A DNA stretch of 64,000 nucleotides from Sphingomonadales bacterium (GCA_025362295.1 JANYGX010000012.1:62001-126000); one strand, 5' to 3'. Numbered from the stretch's first letter, positions 50,187-60,755 are shown. Made by a program: numbers and translations. The notes: generated from the letters alone by a model not told the origin.

Positions 50187-52865
50187 TCACCCACTATTCC
50201 TTAGCGCCGTTGCAATTGCATTGATTGACAAGTGAATGCCGTCGGCAATGCGGGCATCCGTCTCACCAGCACGATGACGTTTCAGGAGCTCGACCTGCAA
50301 CAAATTGAGCGGTTCGATATAGGGCAGGCGCAATTGAATCGAGGCATCGAGCGCTGGGTTTTTTTCGAGCAGGCGGGATTGGCCGGTAATGGCAAGAACG
50401 CCGTCGTGGGCTTGTTGCCATGAGCGGCTAATGGCAACAAACACTGTTTTGCCCAATATTTTATCTTCAACCAGAGCCGCGTAGCGTGCTGCGATTGTCA
50501 TATCGGATTTTGCCAGCACCATCTCAGTGTTGGCAAGGGTGGCTTGAAAGAACGGCCAGCGCGCGGCCATTTCCACCAGCAAGCCGTGATCCTCAAAACT
50601 TGAGATGGCAGCACCCACTCCAAACCATCCAGGCAACATCACACGGGACTGTGCCCAGCTGAACACCCATGGTATGGCGCGCAAATCTTCTATGCGACCG
50701 GTTTGAGTGCGGCTGGCGGGCCTTGAGCCGATCTTGAGTGTCGAGATTTCTGCGATGGGCGTCATCTGACGAAAGAATGTGCGAAAACCATCCGAGCCGT
50801 AGACGAGGGCGCGGTACGCCGTTTGGGCGTGCGCCGATAGCTGATCCATGGCCGTGCCAAAGCGGTCGCGGTCGGCAACAGACAGCGGATTGTCTGCGAT
50901 TGTGGCAACAATCGCTGCGGTTGTCATAGACTCCAGATTTGCCAGGGCACTTGCTCGCGAACCGTACTTGGCTGCAATCACCTCACCTTGTTCGGTGATA
51001 CGAATACGGCCTTGCACAGTGCCGGCTGGTTGCGCTGTGATGGCTGCATAGGCTGATCCGCCGCCACGGCCAACAGCGCCGCCACGGCCATGAAACAGCT
51101 GCATGGCAATACCAGCCTCGGCAAATACAGTCGCCAAGGCTTCGCTGGCGCGATACAATTGCCAAACAGAGGTGAGATAGCCACCATCTTTATTGGAATC
51201 AGAATAGCCGATCATCACTTCCTGATAGCCACGCGCTTTTGCCAAGGCCGACATTTCCGGCAGGGCCAGATAGGCCTTCATGATTGCCGGGGCTTGTTCA
51301 AGATCGTCGATGGTTTCAAATAGAGGCACCGGCATCACGGAACATCGCGGTGGCTCTGACAAATCAGCATTGCCAGGAACAAACAACCCTGCCTCTTTCA
51401 ACAAAATGGCCAGTTCCAGCAGATCAGAAACAGCTTCAGCCTTTGATATAATGCTGGCTGTAATCGCTTCTGAACCAAGGCTGCGCTGGGCGTCTGCTGC
51501 GGCAGCAAAAATGGCGAGTTCGCTGCGTGTCTCTTCAGAATAGCCAGCAAATGGATTGGAAAGCAGGCGAGGGCCGCGCAACTCAAGGCGCAGCAGTTCA
51601 ACGCGTGCGTTTTCATTCAGTGTGGAATAGTCAACGCACACCCCGGCCTTGGCAAGCAACTCAGCAACCGTGCGCTCGTGCACCGCACTGTTTTGCCGAA
51701 GGTCAAGCGTGGCCAGATGAAAACCAAAGCTATCAACGGCGCGAATAAGCCGACCAAGCGCACCGACAGTGCTCATGGCACCCTTGCTGCCGTTAGCAAG
51801 GCTGTGCGCCACACTCACTAAGTCTGAACGAAAAGCCTCTGGGTTGTCATAGGGCGTTCCAGCCAATTGGGCTGGCCGCGCTGGTGGTAAGCCAATCAGA
51901 ACCTGATGCGTTGATGCCAGACGGGCATAAATACCAGAGAGGGCACGGCGATAAGGTTCATCCTGACGGCTGGGTGCATCGTCTTCACTGGCATCAGCAA
52001 GCGCCATAAGTGCAGCGCTAGCACCTGCAAGACTGGTGGAAATGCTGAGCTCTGCGCCTAGCGCATGAACACAATCGAGATAATGATTGAGCACGGTCGA
52101 TGCCGAGCGGCAGGTTGCATGCTGAACAATATCGGCAGTCACATACGGGTTGCCATCGCGGTCGCCACCAATCCAGCTGCCCAGCTTCAAAAACGCTGAT
52201 GTGCGGCTGCCAAGCACACGCTCGCAATGCGTTAGCAGCGTTGGAATCACGGGCAAAAACACGTCGCGCATATAGAACAGGGCTGTCTCGATTTCATCCG
52301 CTACAAACAATCGCTCCCGGCGGAGCGGCCATGTTTGCCAAAGCAATGCAATCTGCCTGTAGATGGCATCATCTATGGTGTCCCCTTCCGGGGTTTCGCT
52401 CTTGCCCTGATCTTTGAGCTGCATAAGTTCGGCAATGCGGTCTTTATGGTCGATCATGCTTTTGCGCCGCACCTCGGTTGGGTGTGCTGTGAGCACAGGC
52501 GCAATACGGGCCGTAGCGAGCAATTTGATGACGCTTGACTTGTCAATATCCGCAAACGTCGCCTCAAGCGTGGCGGTAGCATCAGCGGCGGCAGACTGAC
52601 GATCTTCTACAAGGTTAGCCAAAGTCGAAAACAACATGAAGCCGCGCACAAAAGCAAGCGTATTATCCAGCGACAGGGTGCCCAGTGCAAGGTCAACCGC
52701 AGCCGATACAGTTTGTGAGCGGTGTCGTTCGATCGAGGCTGTGCGAATGGCTTCCACGTGGTTAAACAGCGCATCACCGCCAAAGTCACGAATAACGTTT
52801 CCAAGAAGACGACCAAGGTAGCGCATATCAGGGGACTGCGCGATGATGTTGCTGCTCTGCATCAT
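50187..52865 (-). CDS. ppc: Phosphoenolpyruvate carboxylase
   Basis: Carboxylates phosphoenolpyruvate to oxaloacetate, refilling the TCA cycle. Catalytic His128 in VLTAHPTEVRRKS; VMIGYSDSNKDGGYLTS and LFHGRGGAVGRGGG are the active-site and substrate loops. The C-terminus is NAIATALRNSG, where most enzymes end in NTG. 892 aa, full length. It converges with the glycosyltransferase gene. It serves anaplerosis, useful when sugars from the nearby galactoside genes are the carbon source. Confidence 0.97.
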   Translation of the reverse strand: MMQSSNIIAQSPDMRYLGRLLGNVIRDFGGDALFNHVEAIRTASIERHRSQTVSAAVDLALGTLSLDNTLAFVRGFMLFSTLANLVEDRQSAAADATATLEATFADIDKSSVIKLLATARIAPVLTAHPTEVRRKSMIDHKDRIAELMQLKDQGKSETPEGDTIDDAIYRQIALLWQTWPLRRERLFVADEIETALFYMRDVFLPVIPTLLTHCERVLGSRTSAFLKLGSWIGGDRDGNPYVTADIVQHATCRSASTVLNHYLDCVHALGAELSISTSLAGASAALMALADASEDDAPSRQDEPYRRALSGIYARLASTHQVLIGLPPARPAQLAGTPYDNPEAFRSDLVSVAHSLANGSKGAMSTVGALGRLIRAVDSFGFHLATLDLRQNSAVHERTVAELLAKAGVCVDYSTLNENARVELLRLELRGPRLLSNPFAGYSEETRSELAIFAAAADAQRSLGSEAITASIISKAEAVSDLLELAILLKEAGLFVPGNADLSEPPRCSVMPVPLFETIDDLEQAPAIMKAYLALPEMSALAKARGYQEVMIGYSDSNKDGGYLTSVWQLYRASEALATVFAEAGIAMQLFHGRGGAVGRGGGSAYAAITAQPAGTVQGRIRITEQGEVIAAKYGSRASALANLESMTTAAIVATIADNPLSVADRDRFGTAMDQLSAHAQTAYRALVYGSDGFRTFFRQMTPIAEISTLKIGSRPASRTQTGRIEDLRAIPWVFSWAQSRVMLPGWFGVGAAISSFEDHGLLVEMAARWPFFQATLANTEMVLAKSDMTIAARYAALVEDKILGKTVFVAISRSWQQAHDGVLAITGQSRLLEKNPALDASIQLRLPYIEPLNLLQVELLKRHRAGETDARIADGIHLSINAIATALRNSG

Positions 52866-52990
52866 TTTATATTGCAGTGCAAAAACGCGCTGTCAACGTT
52901 ATAGCGAATCCAATAATCCCTCGATGTCACAAAAAGGCGTTAACATTGTTTGTTGATGCTTCTGTAAATTTTGCACTTCATGAACGTCTC

Positions 52991-53170
52991 ATGTTTACCG
53001 TGAAATATAAAAATATTTTTCGCAGTCGCTGGTATGCCCTCCTCTGGGCGCTCGGGTTTATGTGGTTTGCCTTCGAATTCGTTGATATGCGAGGTACGCA
53101 TCATACAACAGCAGCAGCAGACACCGATGGCATTGAGCAGGCAACAGCGGCTTTAAATGCCGGGCAATAA
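52991..53170 (+). CDS. Small single-helix membrane protein
   Basis: 59 aa: MFTVKYKNIFRSRWYALLWA then LGFMWFAFEFVDMRG (one membrane helix) and a short periplasmic-type tail. The ATG at 52991 follows a weak site; upstream in-frame starts add implausible residues. Similar tiny proteins (R-x-x-W-x-x-L-x-W-A-L-G-x-x-W) are common in alphaproteobacteria; function unknown. It ends 2 bases before the convergent hydrolase gene. Confidence 0.6.
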   Translation: MFTVKYKNIFRSRWYALLWALGFMWFAFEFVDMRGTHHTTAAADTDGIEQATAALNAGQ

Positions 53171-53172
53171 CC

Positions 53173-54444
53173 TCACTGGCCTGCCGCGCGCTGGTGCAGC
53201 TCCAGCCCTAGCGCCCAGCGGCGCTGGAAGCCGCGCCAGTATCTGGCCTCGCCAGCACCGGCAACACGACCACCGTTTTGCTCGCCGAAAGCCTGCGGCC
53301 AGTCACCATCACCGGCAACGGGCGTCGGCACATTCAGATACGCGGCCTTGGCCGTATCGCCCTTCAGGTTGAGGTCGAGAAAGGCTGTAATAAAATGAAT
53401 GTTGATGGCATTAATGCGCTCGCCGCGCCACACCGGTTCGTTCAGATATTCATAGGCCTGAAAGTGGGTTTCCAGTGAGTTTGGCAAAGGGTTGCCGGCC
53501 ACATTGTGCAGCGCATCGCGGTAAACCAGCATGGCGCGAGTTGTGCCTGTGAGGCTGGCAAAAATCCACGATACGCCGTCCTTATAGTTTGCCACATCAT
53601 CGTGGTCACCATCTATCATCAGCACTGGTGCCTTGATAGCGGCAAGTGACACAGCTTGCCACGATCGGTTGGCTGGTTGGCCGCCCCACGGGGCTATGGC
53701 CACAATCGCCTTGATCTGGCCGGCACTGGCAGCATCGGCTGTTGTGATCGTTGCGCGTGTCGCCGCTGGAAGCGGTGCAATAGTGGTGGAGGCCGCATCA
53801 TACGCAGCACCAGCCGTTGCCAGCGCACCGAATGCACCCATGGAATACCCGATTATCCCAATGTGCTCTGGATCAATCATGTTTGCGGCTGCATGGTTTG
53901 GTGTTTTGGCTTCTGCCACCAGCGCTGCAATTGCAGCGCGCTGATCCTGTGTGCGGTTGGCAACGGCACCAGCAAACGACGATACAAAAGAGCCTTTGCT
54001 ATAGATAAAGCCATCATCATGCTCGATGGCCGCCACCACATAGCCCTTCGAGGCGAGATTCTCACCGAGATAAGCGAAGTATGTGGCCCCACCCTGAAAG
54101 CCGTGTGAAACCACCACCAGTGGAAAACGCTTGTTACTGACAGCAGGCGCATCGGCAACCGCTAGACCTGTTACATCAAGGGTTGATGATTTGCCGACAA
54201 ACAAAGGCAGTTTGTGATGGTAGACAATTGGGCTTGCGCCAACTTTATCTGTTGCTGGATACCACAGGCGCACGCTCACTGTCCGGCTGGCACCAACAGC
54301 TATTTTTTCAATCACAGTGCCGATTTTAAAGGCACCGGGTGCTGACAGTTCAGGGGCATCGGCCGCTGGTTTGCTGGTGGTCGGTTCACCTGAGCAGGCA
54401 TTCATCGATATCATGGTGGCAAGCAGCGGGAAATATTTCAGCAT
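53173..54444 (-). CDS. Lipoprotein alpha/beta hydrolase (PAF-acetylhydrolase-like)
   Basis: Secreted esterase-type hydrolase. The ATG at 54444 follows AAAGGA; the signal peptide MLKYFPLLATMISMNAC ends in a lipobox-like Cys, so it is likely membrane-anchored. Family blocks are FPLVVVSHGFQGGATYFAYL (oxyanion region), AAIEHDDG, the nucleophile elbow GIIGYSMGAFGAL and MIDGDHDD (Asp). About 423 aa. These match the platelet-activating-factor acetylhydrolase II-like group of uncharacterised bacterial esterases. The C-terminal YWRGFQRRWALGLELHQRAA is shared by close relatives. Substrate unknown. It follows the KDPGal aldolase gene on the same strand. Confidence 0.85.
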   Translation of the reverse strand: MLKYFPLLATMISMNACSGEPTTSKPAADAPELSAPGAFKIGTVIEKIAVGASRTVSVRLWYPATDKVGASPIVYHHKLPLFVGKSSTLDVTGLAVADAPAVSNKRFPLVVVSHGFQGGATYFAYLGENLASKGYVVAAIEHDDGFIYSKGSFVSSFAGAVANRTQDQRAAIAALVAEAKTPNHAAANMIDPEHIGIIGYSMGAFGALATAGAAYDAASTTIAPLPAATRATITTADAASAGQIKAIVAIAPWGGQPANRSWQAVSLAAIKAPVLMIDGDHDDVANYKDGVSWIFASLTGTTRAMLVYRDALHNVAGNPLPNSLETHFQAYEYLNEPVWRGERINAINIHFITAFLDLNLKGDTAKAAYLNVPTPVAGDGDWPQAFGEQNGGRVAGAGEARYWRGFQRRWALGLELHQRAAGQ

Positions 54445-54448
54445 CTGT

Positions 54449-55087
54449 TTATATCCTTTGTTTGAAAGCATCTGCAAAAGCCCGGGCCGTTTCCATAACC
54501 TCTGTCGGTGTCATGCCGGCACGGTAGATTGCGCCACCGACACCAAAACCACTGGTGCCTGCAACACGAAAGGCGGCAACGCTGTCAGGTCTCACACCGC
54601 CCACCACCAGCACGGTTGATGATACAGGGAGCACGGCGCGTATGGCTTTGACAACAGCCGGTGTTATGAGCTCACCGGGAAAGAGTTTGATCGCATCAGC
54701 ACCAGCCTCAAGAGCTGTGAAACATTCCGTTGGGGTCAGGCAACCAGGGGCCGAAAGCATACCGGCAGCAAGGCTAGCTCTGATAACATCCGTGCGCATG
54801 TTTGGCGATACAACAAGCTGGCTGCCAGCATCCTTGCAGTGCTGTACATCAACCACAGAAAGCACTGTGCCCGCGCCGACAAGTGCGCGACCAGCAAAAC
54901 ACTTCGCCATCAAGGCAATAGAGGCAAACGGCTCAGGAGAATTGAGCGGCACTTCGATAAGTGTGATGCCAGCGGCGATGAGCGCCTCCCCCACAGCTTC
55001 GACTTCATTGGGTTTAATGCCGCGCAATATGGCGACGATGGGCATGGCCGTTAAGCGCTGGTGAAAGTCCTGTTGCAAACTGATCAT
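54449..55087 (-). CDS. dgoA: 2-dehydro-3-deoxy-6-phosphogalactonate aldolase
   Basis: Splits KDPGal to pyruvate and glyceraldehyde-3-phosphate in the De Ley-Doudoroff galactose pathway. The TIM barrel of the KDPG/KDPGal family has Schiff-base Lys134 (AIKLFPGEL) and Glu45 (LIEVPLNSP); [20 protein letters not shown] is closer to KDPGal than to KDPG enzymes. 212 aa. It is the gene after glpK on the same strand (14-base gap), next to galactosidases, which supports the galactose assignment. KDPG aldolase (eda) is the alternative. The pathway's kinase and dehydratase are not in this window. Confidence 0.8.
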   Translation of the reverse strand: MISLQQDFHQRLTAMPIVAILRGIKPNEVEAVGEALIAAGITLIEVPLNSPEPFASIALMAKCFAGRALVGAGTVLSVVDVQHCKDAGSQLVVSPNMRTDVIRASLAAGMLSAPGCLTPTECFTALEAGADAIKLFPGELITPAVVKAIRAVLPVSSTVLVVGGVRPDSVAAFRVAGTSGFGVGGAIYRAGMTPTEVMETARAFADAFKQRI

Positions 55088-55101
55088 AAGTATCTCTAAC
55101 C

Positions 55102-56568
55102 TTACATTAGCACGCGCGCCAGTGCGTCTGCCCAGCCGTCGAGGCGTTTCTGTCGCTCGCGGTCGTTCATCTGCGGGGAAAACCGCATGACGGCCTGGCG
55201 CATTGCGGCCGCATCCTGCAAGGATTTATAAAGCCCAGCCCCAACACCGGCCAGCATGGCCGCCCCGAGTGCCGTGGTTTCAATGAAAGATGGCCGCTCC
55301 ACATCAATGGCCAGCATGTCGGCAAGGTCTTGTGCCATCCAATCGTTTGCCACCATACCGCCATCTATGCGCAGCTCTTCCCATTCGGCCCCGTCAGCTG
55401 CAAAAGCATTCTTCAAATCATGCGCCTGATGCGCCATGGCCTCAAGCGCTGCACGCGCAATGTGAGCTTTTGTCGCTGCAAAACTCAGGCCTAAAATCGC
55501 ACCGCGCGCTGATGGTTGCCAATGTGGCGCACCCAAACCGGAGAGCGCTGGCACCACATAAACCCCGCCATTATCAGACACGCTGCGCGCGAGTGGTTCT
55601 GTATCTGGGGCACACACAATCAAACCCAGGTCATCACGCAGCCACTGGATCAAGCTGCCTGCTACAAACACGGAGCCTTCCAATGCGTAGTGGCGTTCAC
55701 CATCGATTTGCCAAACAATTGTTGACAGCAAACGATGTTTTGATTGCGGTAATGTGCGGCCGGTTTGCGTGAGCACAAAAGCGCCGGTGCCAAACGTCGC
55801 TTTGGTTTGGCCTGGTTGCAAACATCCCTGGCCAATGGTGGCGGCTTGCTGGTCACCGGCCAGCCCGCAAATTTCGATAGAGCCACCAAAATGCTCCGGC
55901 AATGTTTTGCCAAGCCGCTCAGCGCAATCGGTAATCTCTGGTAGAATATCGCGAGGGACGTTGAAAAGGTCAAGCAGCCCGTCATCCCAGCCACTGCTGC
56001 CGATCGCCATCAATGCCGTGCGGGAGGCGTTGGTAGCATCACTGATATGCAATCCGCCCGTCAGTCGGTAAACGAGATACGATTCAATCGTGCCAACAGC
56101 AAGGTTACAGCCAGCGTCTTTTAGTTGCGGCCAGTGTTCAAGCGCCCAGCCGATCTTGCTGCCGGAGAAATACGGGTCGAGCCGCAAGCCGGTTTTGGCT
56201 TGCATGGTGGGTTCCGCGCCACGCTGTTTTAATGTCGCACACATGTCCGCTGTACGGCGATCCTGCCACACGATCGCTGGGCCAAGCGGCTCGCCAGTGC
56301 GCTTGTCCCAGAACACAATGGTCTCGCGCTGGTTGGTAATGCCGATACCGGCGATCTTGTCTGCCCCACCAGCCAAGGTGACCATCTCGCGCGCGCACTC
56401 CAATGTCAGTGTCCATATTTCAGCAGCATCATGCTCGACACGCCCGGGTGCCGGATAGTGCTGCGTGACCGGTCGCTGGGCACGGCCAAGGCACGCGCCA
56501 GCCGCCGAAAACAGCATGGCGCGGGTCGAGGTGGTGCCTTCATCGATAACGAGGAGGTGAGAGGTCAT
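55102..56568 (-). CDS. glpK: Glycerol kinase
   Basis: ATP-dependent phosphorylation of glycerol to sn-glycerol-3-phosphate. FGGY fold: [14 protein letters not shown] (phosphate 1), [31 protein letters not shown] and GLAGDQQAA with [10 protein letters not shown]-type loop ([12 protein letters not shown]). 488 aa. A Gly-Arg pattern at the end fits GlpK. It lies in one minus-strand run: symporter, glpK, dgoA, hydrolase. glpD is 4 kb away on the other strand. Confidence 0.95.
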   Translation of the reverse strand: MTSHLLVIDEGTTSTRAMLFSAAGACLGRAQRPVTQHYPAPGRVEHDAAEIWTLTLECAREMVTLAGGADKIAGIGITNQRETIVFWDKRTGEPLGPAIVWQDRRTADMCATLKQRGAEPTMQAKTGLRLDPYFSGSKIGWALEHWPQLKDAGCNLAVGTIESYLVYRLTGGLHISDATNASRTALMAIGSSGWDDGLLDLFNVPRDILPEITDCAERLGKTLPEHFGGSIEICGLAGDQQAATIGQGCLQPGQTKATFGTGAFVLTQTGRTLPQSKHRLLSTIVWQIDGERHYALEGSVFVAGSLIQWLRDDLGLIVCAPDTEPLARSVSDNGGVYVVPALSGLGAPHWQPSARGAILGLSFAATKAHIARAALEAMAHQAHDLKNAFAADGAEWEELRIDGGMVANDWMAQDLADMLAIDVERPSFIETTALGAAMLAGVGAGLYKSLQDAAAMRQAVMRFSPQMNDRERQKRLDGWADALARVLM

Positions 56569-56758
56569 GGTGCTGGTGCCGTAGCAAAAATATTGGCAAC
56601 GAAGCTACCGCACATTGGTATAAACTTTAAAAACCCACCCCTGCAAGGGGAGAGCACTTCTAAACTAAGCACGCATGAGTCTTCGTTAGGGTCACGCGTT
56701 GGCGAAAAAACGGTTTCCCGCGATTGTCGTGGATTATATATTATCTGGCACGCGCTCT

Positions 56759-58288
56759 TCACACAGCTTCCTGTACTTTCATAGCCCGCCTTCTGTTACT
56801 GAATATAAACGTTGCCGTGTTACCAAAGACAAAACGATTGACAGTAAGGGCAACCATTACAGACGTTACAAGCACGATCAGCATGACATCGATATAGTGC
56901 AGCCATGGCATCCCTGCATGTTGATACCAGTTTTCACCGGGGTAAAACATGTCAGGCTTGTTCAAAATAAAATTGTGAAACGCATACGTGCAAAAACCGT
57001 ATACCAGACCTGTAATCGCTGCCCGTGCATCAACGTTGCGAAACAGCAAGCCAGTAATAAATGCTGATAATATTGGCATCGACGACAGCCCGTTCAATTC
57101 CTGGAGCAAATTGATGATTGACTTGGCGTTTTCAAATGCGGGGACCATGGCAATAGAACTGAAGGTAAGCACGATTGAAGCAACCGCTGCCAAACGCCAG
57201 TGATTTTTCACCGGTGCAATAAATTTATCGTGAAAATCGACAGCATAGAGTGCAACGGAACTGTTAAGAATGGCACTTGTATGCGCAATCACAGCGGCCA
57301 TCATCATGGCTGCAAATGCGCCGGACATCCAGCCGGGCAGCACTGTGCCGACAAGACGGCCATAAGCCTGATCACCAATGTTGCCAAACAGTTTGTAGGC
57401 GACAACACCCGGCACAACGACAATAACGGGTATCACCAGAATGCGAATTGTTGCAGCAGCCAGAACCCCCTTTTGTGCCTCGCGCACCGTCGGGGCTGTC
57501 ATGGCTTTCTGGGTGATATTTTGGTTGGTAGACCAGTAGAATATCTGAATGAAAACCATGCCAGTCAACAATGTATGAACGGGAATGGGTGAGTGGATGC
57601 TGCCGATCATGGACAATCTTTCAGCAGGTACAGTTGAAAGGTCAAAATGCACTGCCTGTAACGCTAGAAACACTATTAGTAAGGCAATGCTGAGCACACC
57701 AATGCCAGAGTATGTGTCCATCACCGCCACAGCCCTTAGCCCGCCTGTGATGGTGTAGACCGCTGCAATAATTGCCATGGGTGCTGCAAACCATATGAGC
57801 GACCAATCGACGCCAAACATCGACTTGAGAAACAGGCTGCCACTATAGAGGGCTGCCGGCAAATAAATGAAAATATTGCCGAGCAGAAACAAAAACGAAA
57901 TGACCGTGCGAATACTGCCACCATTGTAGCGTTTTTCCAGAAGTTCAGTCACTGTGGTGCAATGGTTGCGGTAGTAAATCGGTACGAAAACAAAGGCGAG
58001 AATCAACAGGCCGAAAAAGCCGGATATCTCCCACCAAGCCAGCAGTAGCATCTGGGTGCCGTTCATGCCGACAAGCTGTTCGGTCGAAAGATTGGTCAGC
58101 GTGATCGAGCCTGCGACAAACAACCATGTGAGACCGCCGCCTGCAAGAAACACCTCGCGGGTGCTGCCAAGCTCACCGGTGCGGTTAGCGGCTTTGCCGT
58201 GCACCTTCCAGTAAGTCAGCAAGGCCACCAAGGCCGTTAGCCCGAGGAAAACGGCAATCTGTAATGTTGACGCGCCAACCTTTTGCAT
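56759..58288 (-). CDS. SSS-family sodium/solute symporter, SglT-like
   Basis: 509 aa with about 14 predicted helices. WLFVAGSITLTNLSTEQLVG, AWWEISGFFGLLILAFVFVP, and FIQIFYWSTNQNITQKAM are the hallmarks of the sodium/galactose-glucose branch (SglT/vSGLT). VYTITGGLRAVAVMDTYSG supplies the common signature. The neighbours (alpha-galactosidase across a 121-base divergent gap, glpK and dgoA behind) suggest galactose, a galactoside or a related sugar as substrate. Substrate assignment is inference from context and family. Confidence 0.85.
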   Translation of the reverse strand: MQKVGASTLQIAVFLGLTALVALLTYWKVHGKAANRTGELGSTREVFLAGGGLTWLFVAGSITLTNLSTEQLVGMNGTQMLLLAWWEISGFFGLLILAFVFVPIYYRNHCTTVTELLEKRYNGGSIRTVISFLFLLGNIFIYLPAALYSGSLFLKSMFGVDWSLIWFAAPMAIIAAVYTITGGLRAVAVMDTYSGIGVLSIALLIVFLALQAVHFDLSTVPAERLSMIGSIHSPIPVHTLLTGMVFIQIFYWSTNQNITQKAMTAPTVREAQKGVLAAATIRILVIPVIVVVPGVVAYKLFGNIGDQAYGRLVGTVLPGWMSGAFAAMMMAAVIAHTSAILNSSVALYAVDFHDKFIAPVKNHWRLAAVASIVLTFSSIAMVPAFENAKSIINLLQELNGLSSMPILSAFITGLLFRNVDARAAITGLVYGFCTYAFHNFILNKPDMFYPGENWYQHAGMPWLHYIDVMLIVLVTSVMVALTVNRFVFGNTATFIFSNRRRAMKVQEAV

Positions 58289-58409
58289 TGAACTCTCCCC
58301 GAACAGCCCGTGTGTAAAATCATATTAATGGGCTCAATGCACGAAGCTACTTTCCTTTTTGAAAAAGACAAGTATCGAATTGAGATGTTGATGTTCAAAA
58401 GGAATCAAG
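58289..58409. promoter_or_regulatory. Divergent promoter region, symporter and alpha-galactosidase
   Basis: 121 bases between head-to-head genes. It includes CTTTTTGAAAAAG near 58356-58368, an inverted repeat, and ATGTTCAAA at 58391-58399, a 9-mer also found right before glpD. The left part (58310-58340) is AT-rich. A shared operator is plausible but not shown. Confidence 0.4.
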
Positions 58410-60557
58410 ATGAACCACGTACGTTTCGACGCTGGTGAAACCACGCTGATACTTGCCTGCGCCATCGGCGAGCCGCCTCACATGCTGTACTGGGGTAAGC
58501 GACTTCAGGCGGACGTATCACCGGAGCATATGACCCGTCTGACGACCCGTCAGGGGGTCAACGGCGGCGAGGATGTGCCAGTGCAAGCATCGCTGGCACT
58601 TGAGCCTGGCCTCGGGCTGATGGGGCCAGTGGGCTTTTCGGCGCACCGGGCAGGCAGGGATTGGGGCAGCCGGTTTGTGGTGACGGACGTAATTCATCAT
58701 GATCATCAGATACTAATCGAGTGTCGTGACGCACAAACACAGCTTAAACTCGATTATACGATCAAATATCAGCCTAAAACTGGACTGTTTTGCCTTTCGG
58801 CTGCACTTTTGAATGATGGCGAAGGGGTGCTGGAATTGCAGGATATGGCAACGGCCTGTCTGCCAATACCTCAACATATAACGGATATAATTGGCTTTAA
58901 GGGACGCTGGGCGGGTGAATTCCAACGCGAAAGAATCAACCGCTTTGCCGGTACGTACATGCGAGAAAACCGCCGCGGACGCACTTCGCAGGATAGTTTT
59001 CCAGCCATGTTTTTGTGCCAGAATGATACGAATGAACAGTCCGGCGAGGCCTACGGCCTGCATCTGGCGTGGTCGGGCAATCATCGTTTGCGCGTCGACA
59101 GTCTTGCAGATGGACGGGTTATAGCATCACTTGGAGCCTTGTTATGGCCGGGTGAGATTCGTTTGGCAGCTGGGGAACGCTATGCCAGCCCTGAAATAGT
59201 GGCGGGCTTTTCGGCACTGGGGTTGTCAGCCCTTAGTCAGCATTTTCATCAATATGTTCGCGATGAAGTGTTGCGGCAAGCTGTACGTGCCCGCCCGAGA
59301 CCTGTGCATTACAACTGCTGGGAGGCAGTTTATTTCAATCATGATGTTGATCAACTGAAAGCCATGGCCACCAGGGCGGCTGCAATCGGCGTAGAGCGCT
59401 TTGTGCTTGATGATGGCTGGTTTGGTGCACGGCGACACGATCAGGCAGGGCTTGGCGACTGGACAGTTTCAGCCGACGTGTATCCCCATGGACTGACACC
59501 CTTGATCGATCATGTGACTGGCCTTGGTATGGAGATGGGCATCTGGTTTGAGCCTGAAATGGTCAACCCGGACAGTGATCTGTTCCGCGCTCATCCGGAT
59601 TGGATTCTGGAACTCAAAGGCGTGGCGCAAGTGCCTTTTCGGCACCAGTATGTGCTTGATATATCACGTCAGGAGGTATCGGATTATTTATACAATCAAA
59701 TACATGCCATTCTTGCCGACCACAAAATCGGTTATGTGAAATGGGACATGAACCGCGATCTTAACCATCCGGGTGATGTGCATGGCCATCCGCGCGCCTT
59801 CGCTCAAGTGCCTGCTGTTTATGCGCTGATCGACCGGTTGCGTGCGGCGCACCCAACAATCGAGTTTGAAAGCTGCTCATCAGGCGGCGCGCGGGCTGAT
59901 TTCGGCATTTTAAACCATACAGACAGGGTGTGGACCTCCGACAGCAATGATGCGCTAGACCGCCAGATGATCCAGCGCGGTGCCAGCTTTTTGCTGCCTC
60001 TTGAGGTGCTTGGCTCTCATGTCGGGCCGCGCCAGTGCCACATTACTGGCCGCACACTGTCAATGGAAATGCGTGCTGGTACAGCACTCATGGGTCACAT
60101 GGGGTTGGAACTCAATCTGCTTGAAGAATTGAACGGCGATATTGCAGTGCTTAAAAAAGCGGTCTCGCTTTATAAAACCCACAGAAATTTGCTGCATTCA
60201 GGCAAGTTTCACCGGCTTGACACGCCCGATTTCATGAACGCTGTTGGCGTGGTTTCACAGGATCAATCAGAAGCCCTGTTTTCCTGGGCCATCCTGCATA
60301 CCAACCCACACACTGTGCCGGGGCAGGCACGCTTTACAGGTCTCAATCCTGATAAAACATATTGGCTGCAGCTGATCTGGCCACAAAACTGGCATTCCAG
60401 AACGTCTCCATCTATCACGGAAGCAGCAGATTTGGCTGGAAACGGCTGTGCTTTTAGCGGCGCTGCGCTCATGTCGGCGGGGTTGCAGCTGCCACAGGTT
60501 TTTCCTGAAACTGTGTTTTTGTTTCACCTGCACGTTAAGGCCGCACAACATGGTTGA
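58410..60557 (+). CDS. Alpha-galactosidase, GH36 family
   Basis: Hydrolyses terminal alpha-galactosides such as melibiose or raffinose. The nucleophile is Asp446 in YVKWDMNRD and the acid/base Asp511 in WTSDSNDALDR; FVLDDGWFG, WFEPEMVNPDSDL and FESCSSGGARADFGI are GH36 blocks. 715 aa, with an N-terminal beta-sandwich domain and no signal peptide, so it is cytoplasmic, which fits uptake by the divergent symporter. It overlaps the DeoR-regulator remnant by 8 bases (ATGGTTGA), indicating an operon. Confidence 0.95.
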   Translation: MNHVRFDAGETTLILACAIGEPPHMLYWGKRLQADVSPEHMTRLTTRQGVNGGEDVPVQASLALEPGLGLMGPVGFSAHRAGRDWGSRFVVTDVIHHDHQILIECRDAQTQLKLDYTIKYQPKTGLFCLSAALLNDGEGVLELQDMATACLPIPQHITDIIGFKGRWAGEFQRERINRFAGTYMRENRRGRTSQDSFPAMFLCQNDTNEQSGEAYGLHLAWSGNHRLRVDSLADGRVIASLGALLWPGEIRLAAGERYASPEIVAGFSALGLSALSQHFHQYVRDEVLRQAVRARPRPVHYNCWEAVYFNHDVDQLKAMATRAAAIGVERFVLDDGWFGARRHDQAGLGDWTVSADVYPHGLTPLIDHVTGLGMEMGIWFEPEMVNPDSDLFRAHPDWILELKGVAQVPFRHQYVLDISRQEVSDYLYNQIHAILADHKIGYVKWDMNRDLNHPGDVHGHPRAFAQVPAVYALIDRLRAAHPTIEFESCSSGGARADFGILNHTDRVWTSDSNDALDRQMIQRGASFLLPLEVLGSHVGPRQCHITGRTLSMEMRAGTALMGHMGLELNLLEELNGDIAVLKKAVSLYKTHRNLLHSGKFHRLDTPDFMNAVGVVSQDQSEALFSWAILHTNPHTVPGQARFTGLNPDKTYWLQLIWPQNWHSRTSPSITEAADLAGNGCAFSGAALMSAGLQLPQVFPETVFLFHLHVKAAQHG

Positions 60558-60699
60558 TAAGCATAACGAAAGGCAAAAAAAGATACTGGCGCTTGTGGAC
60601 GAACATGGTTTTGTTGCAACCAAACGTTTGGTTAATAAGTTTAATGTGAGGCCATAAACAATCCGCCGCAATATTAATATATTGTGTGAGCAAATGTGA
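60550..60699 (+). pseudogene. glpR: Nonsense-mutated and truncated DeoR-family regulator (former glpR)
   Basis: An open 35-codon reading frame MVDKHNERQKKILALVDEHG then FVATKRLVNKFNVRP ends at TAA (60655-60657). The same frame continues TIRRNINILCEQM before TGA at 60697. With CAA in place of TAA this reads V-R-P-Q-T-I-R-R-N-I-N, the DeoR recognition helix. The effector domain is missing. It lies directly before glpD, the usual place of the glycerol-3-phosphate repressor gene glpR. DeoR family is certain by pattern; identity as glpR is inferred from position. Confidence 0.8.
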
Positions 60700-60755
60700 T
60701 ACTGATTTCATCGAATTAGAAAATTTAAATCAAGTAGGATAAAGTAAAGTCTTTA

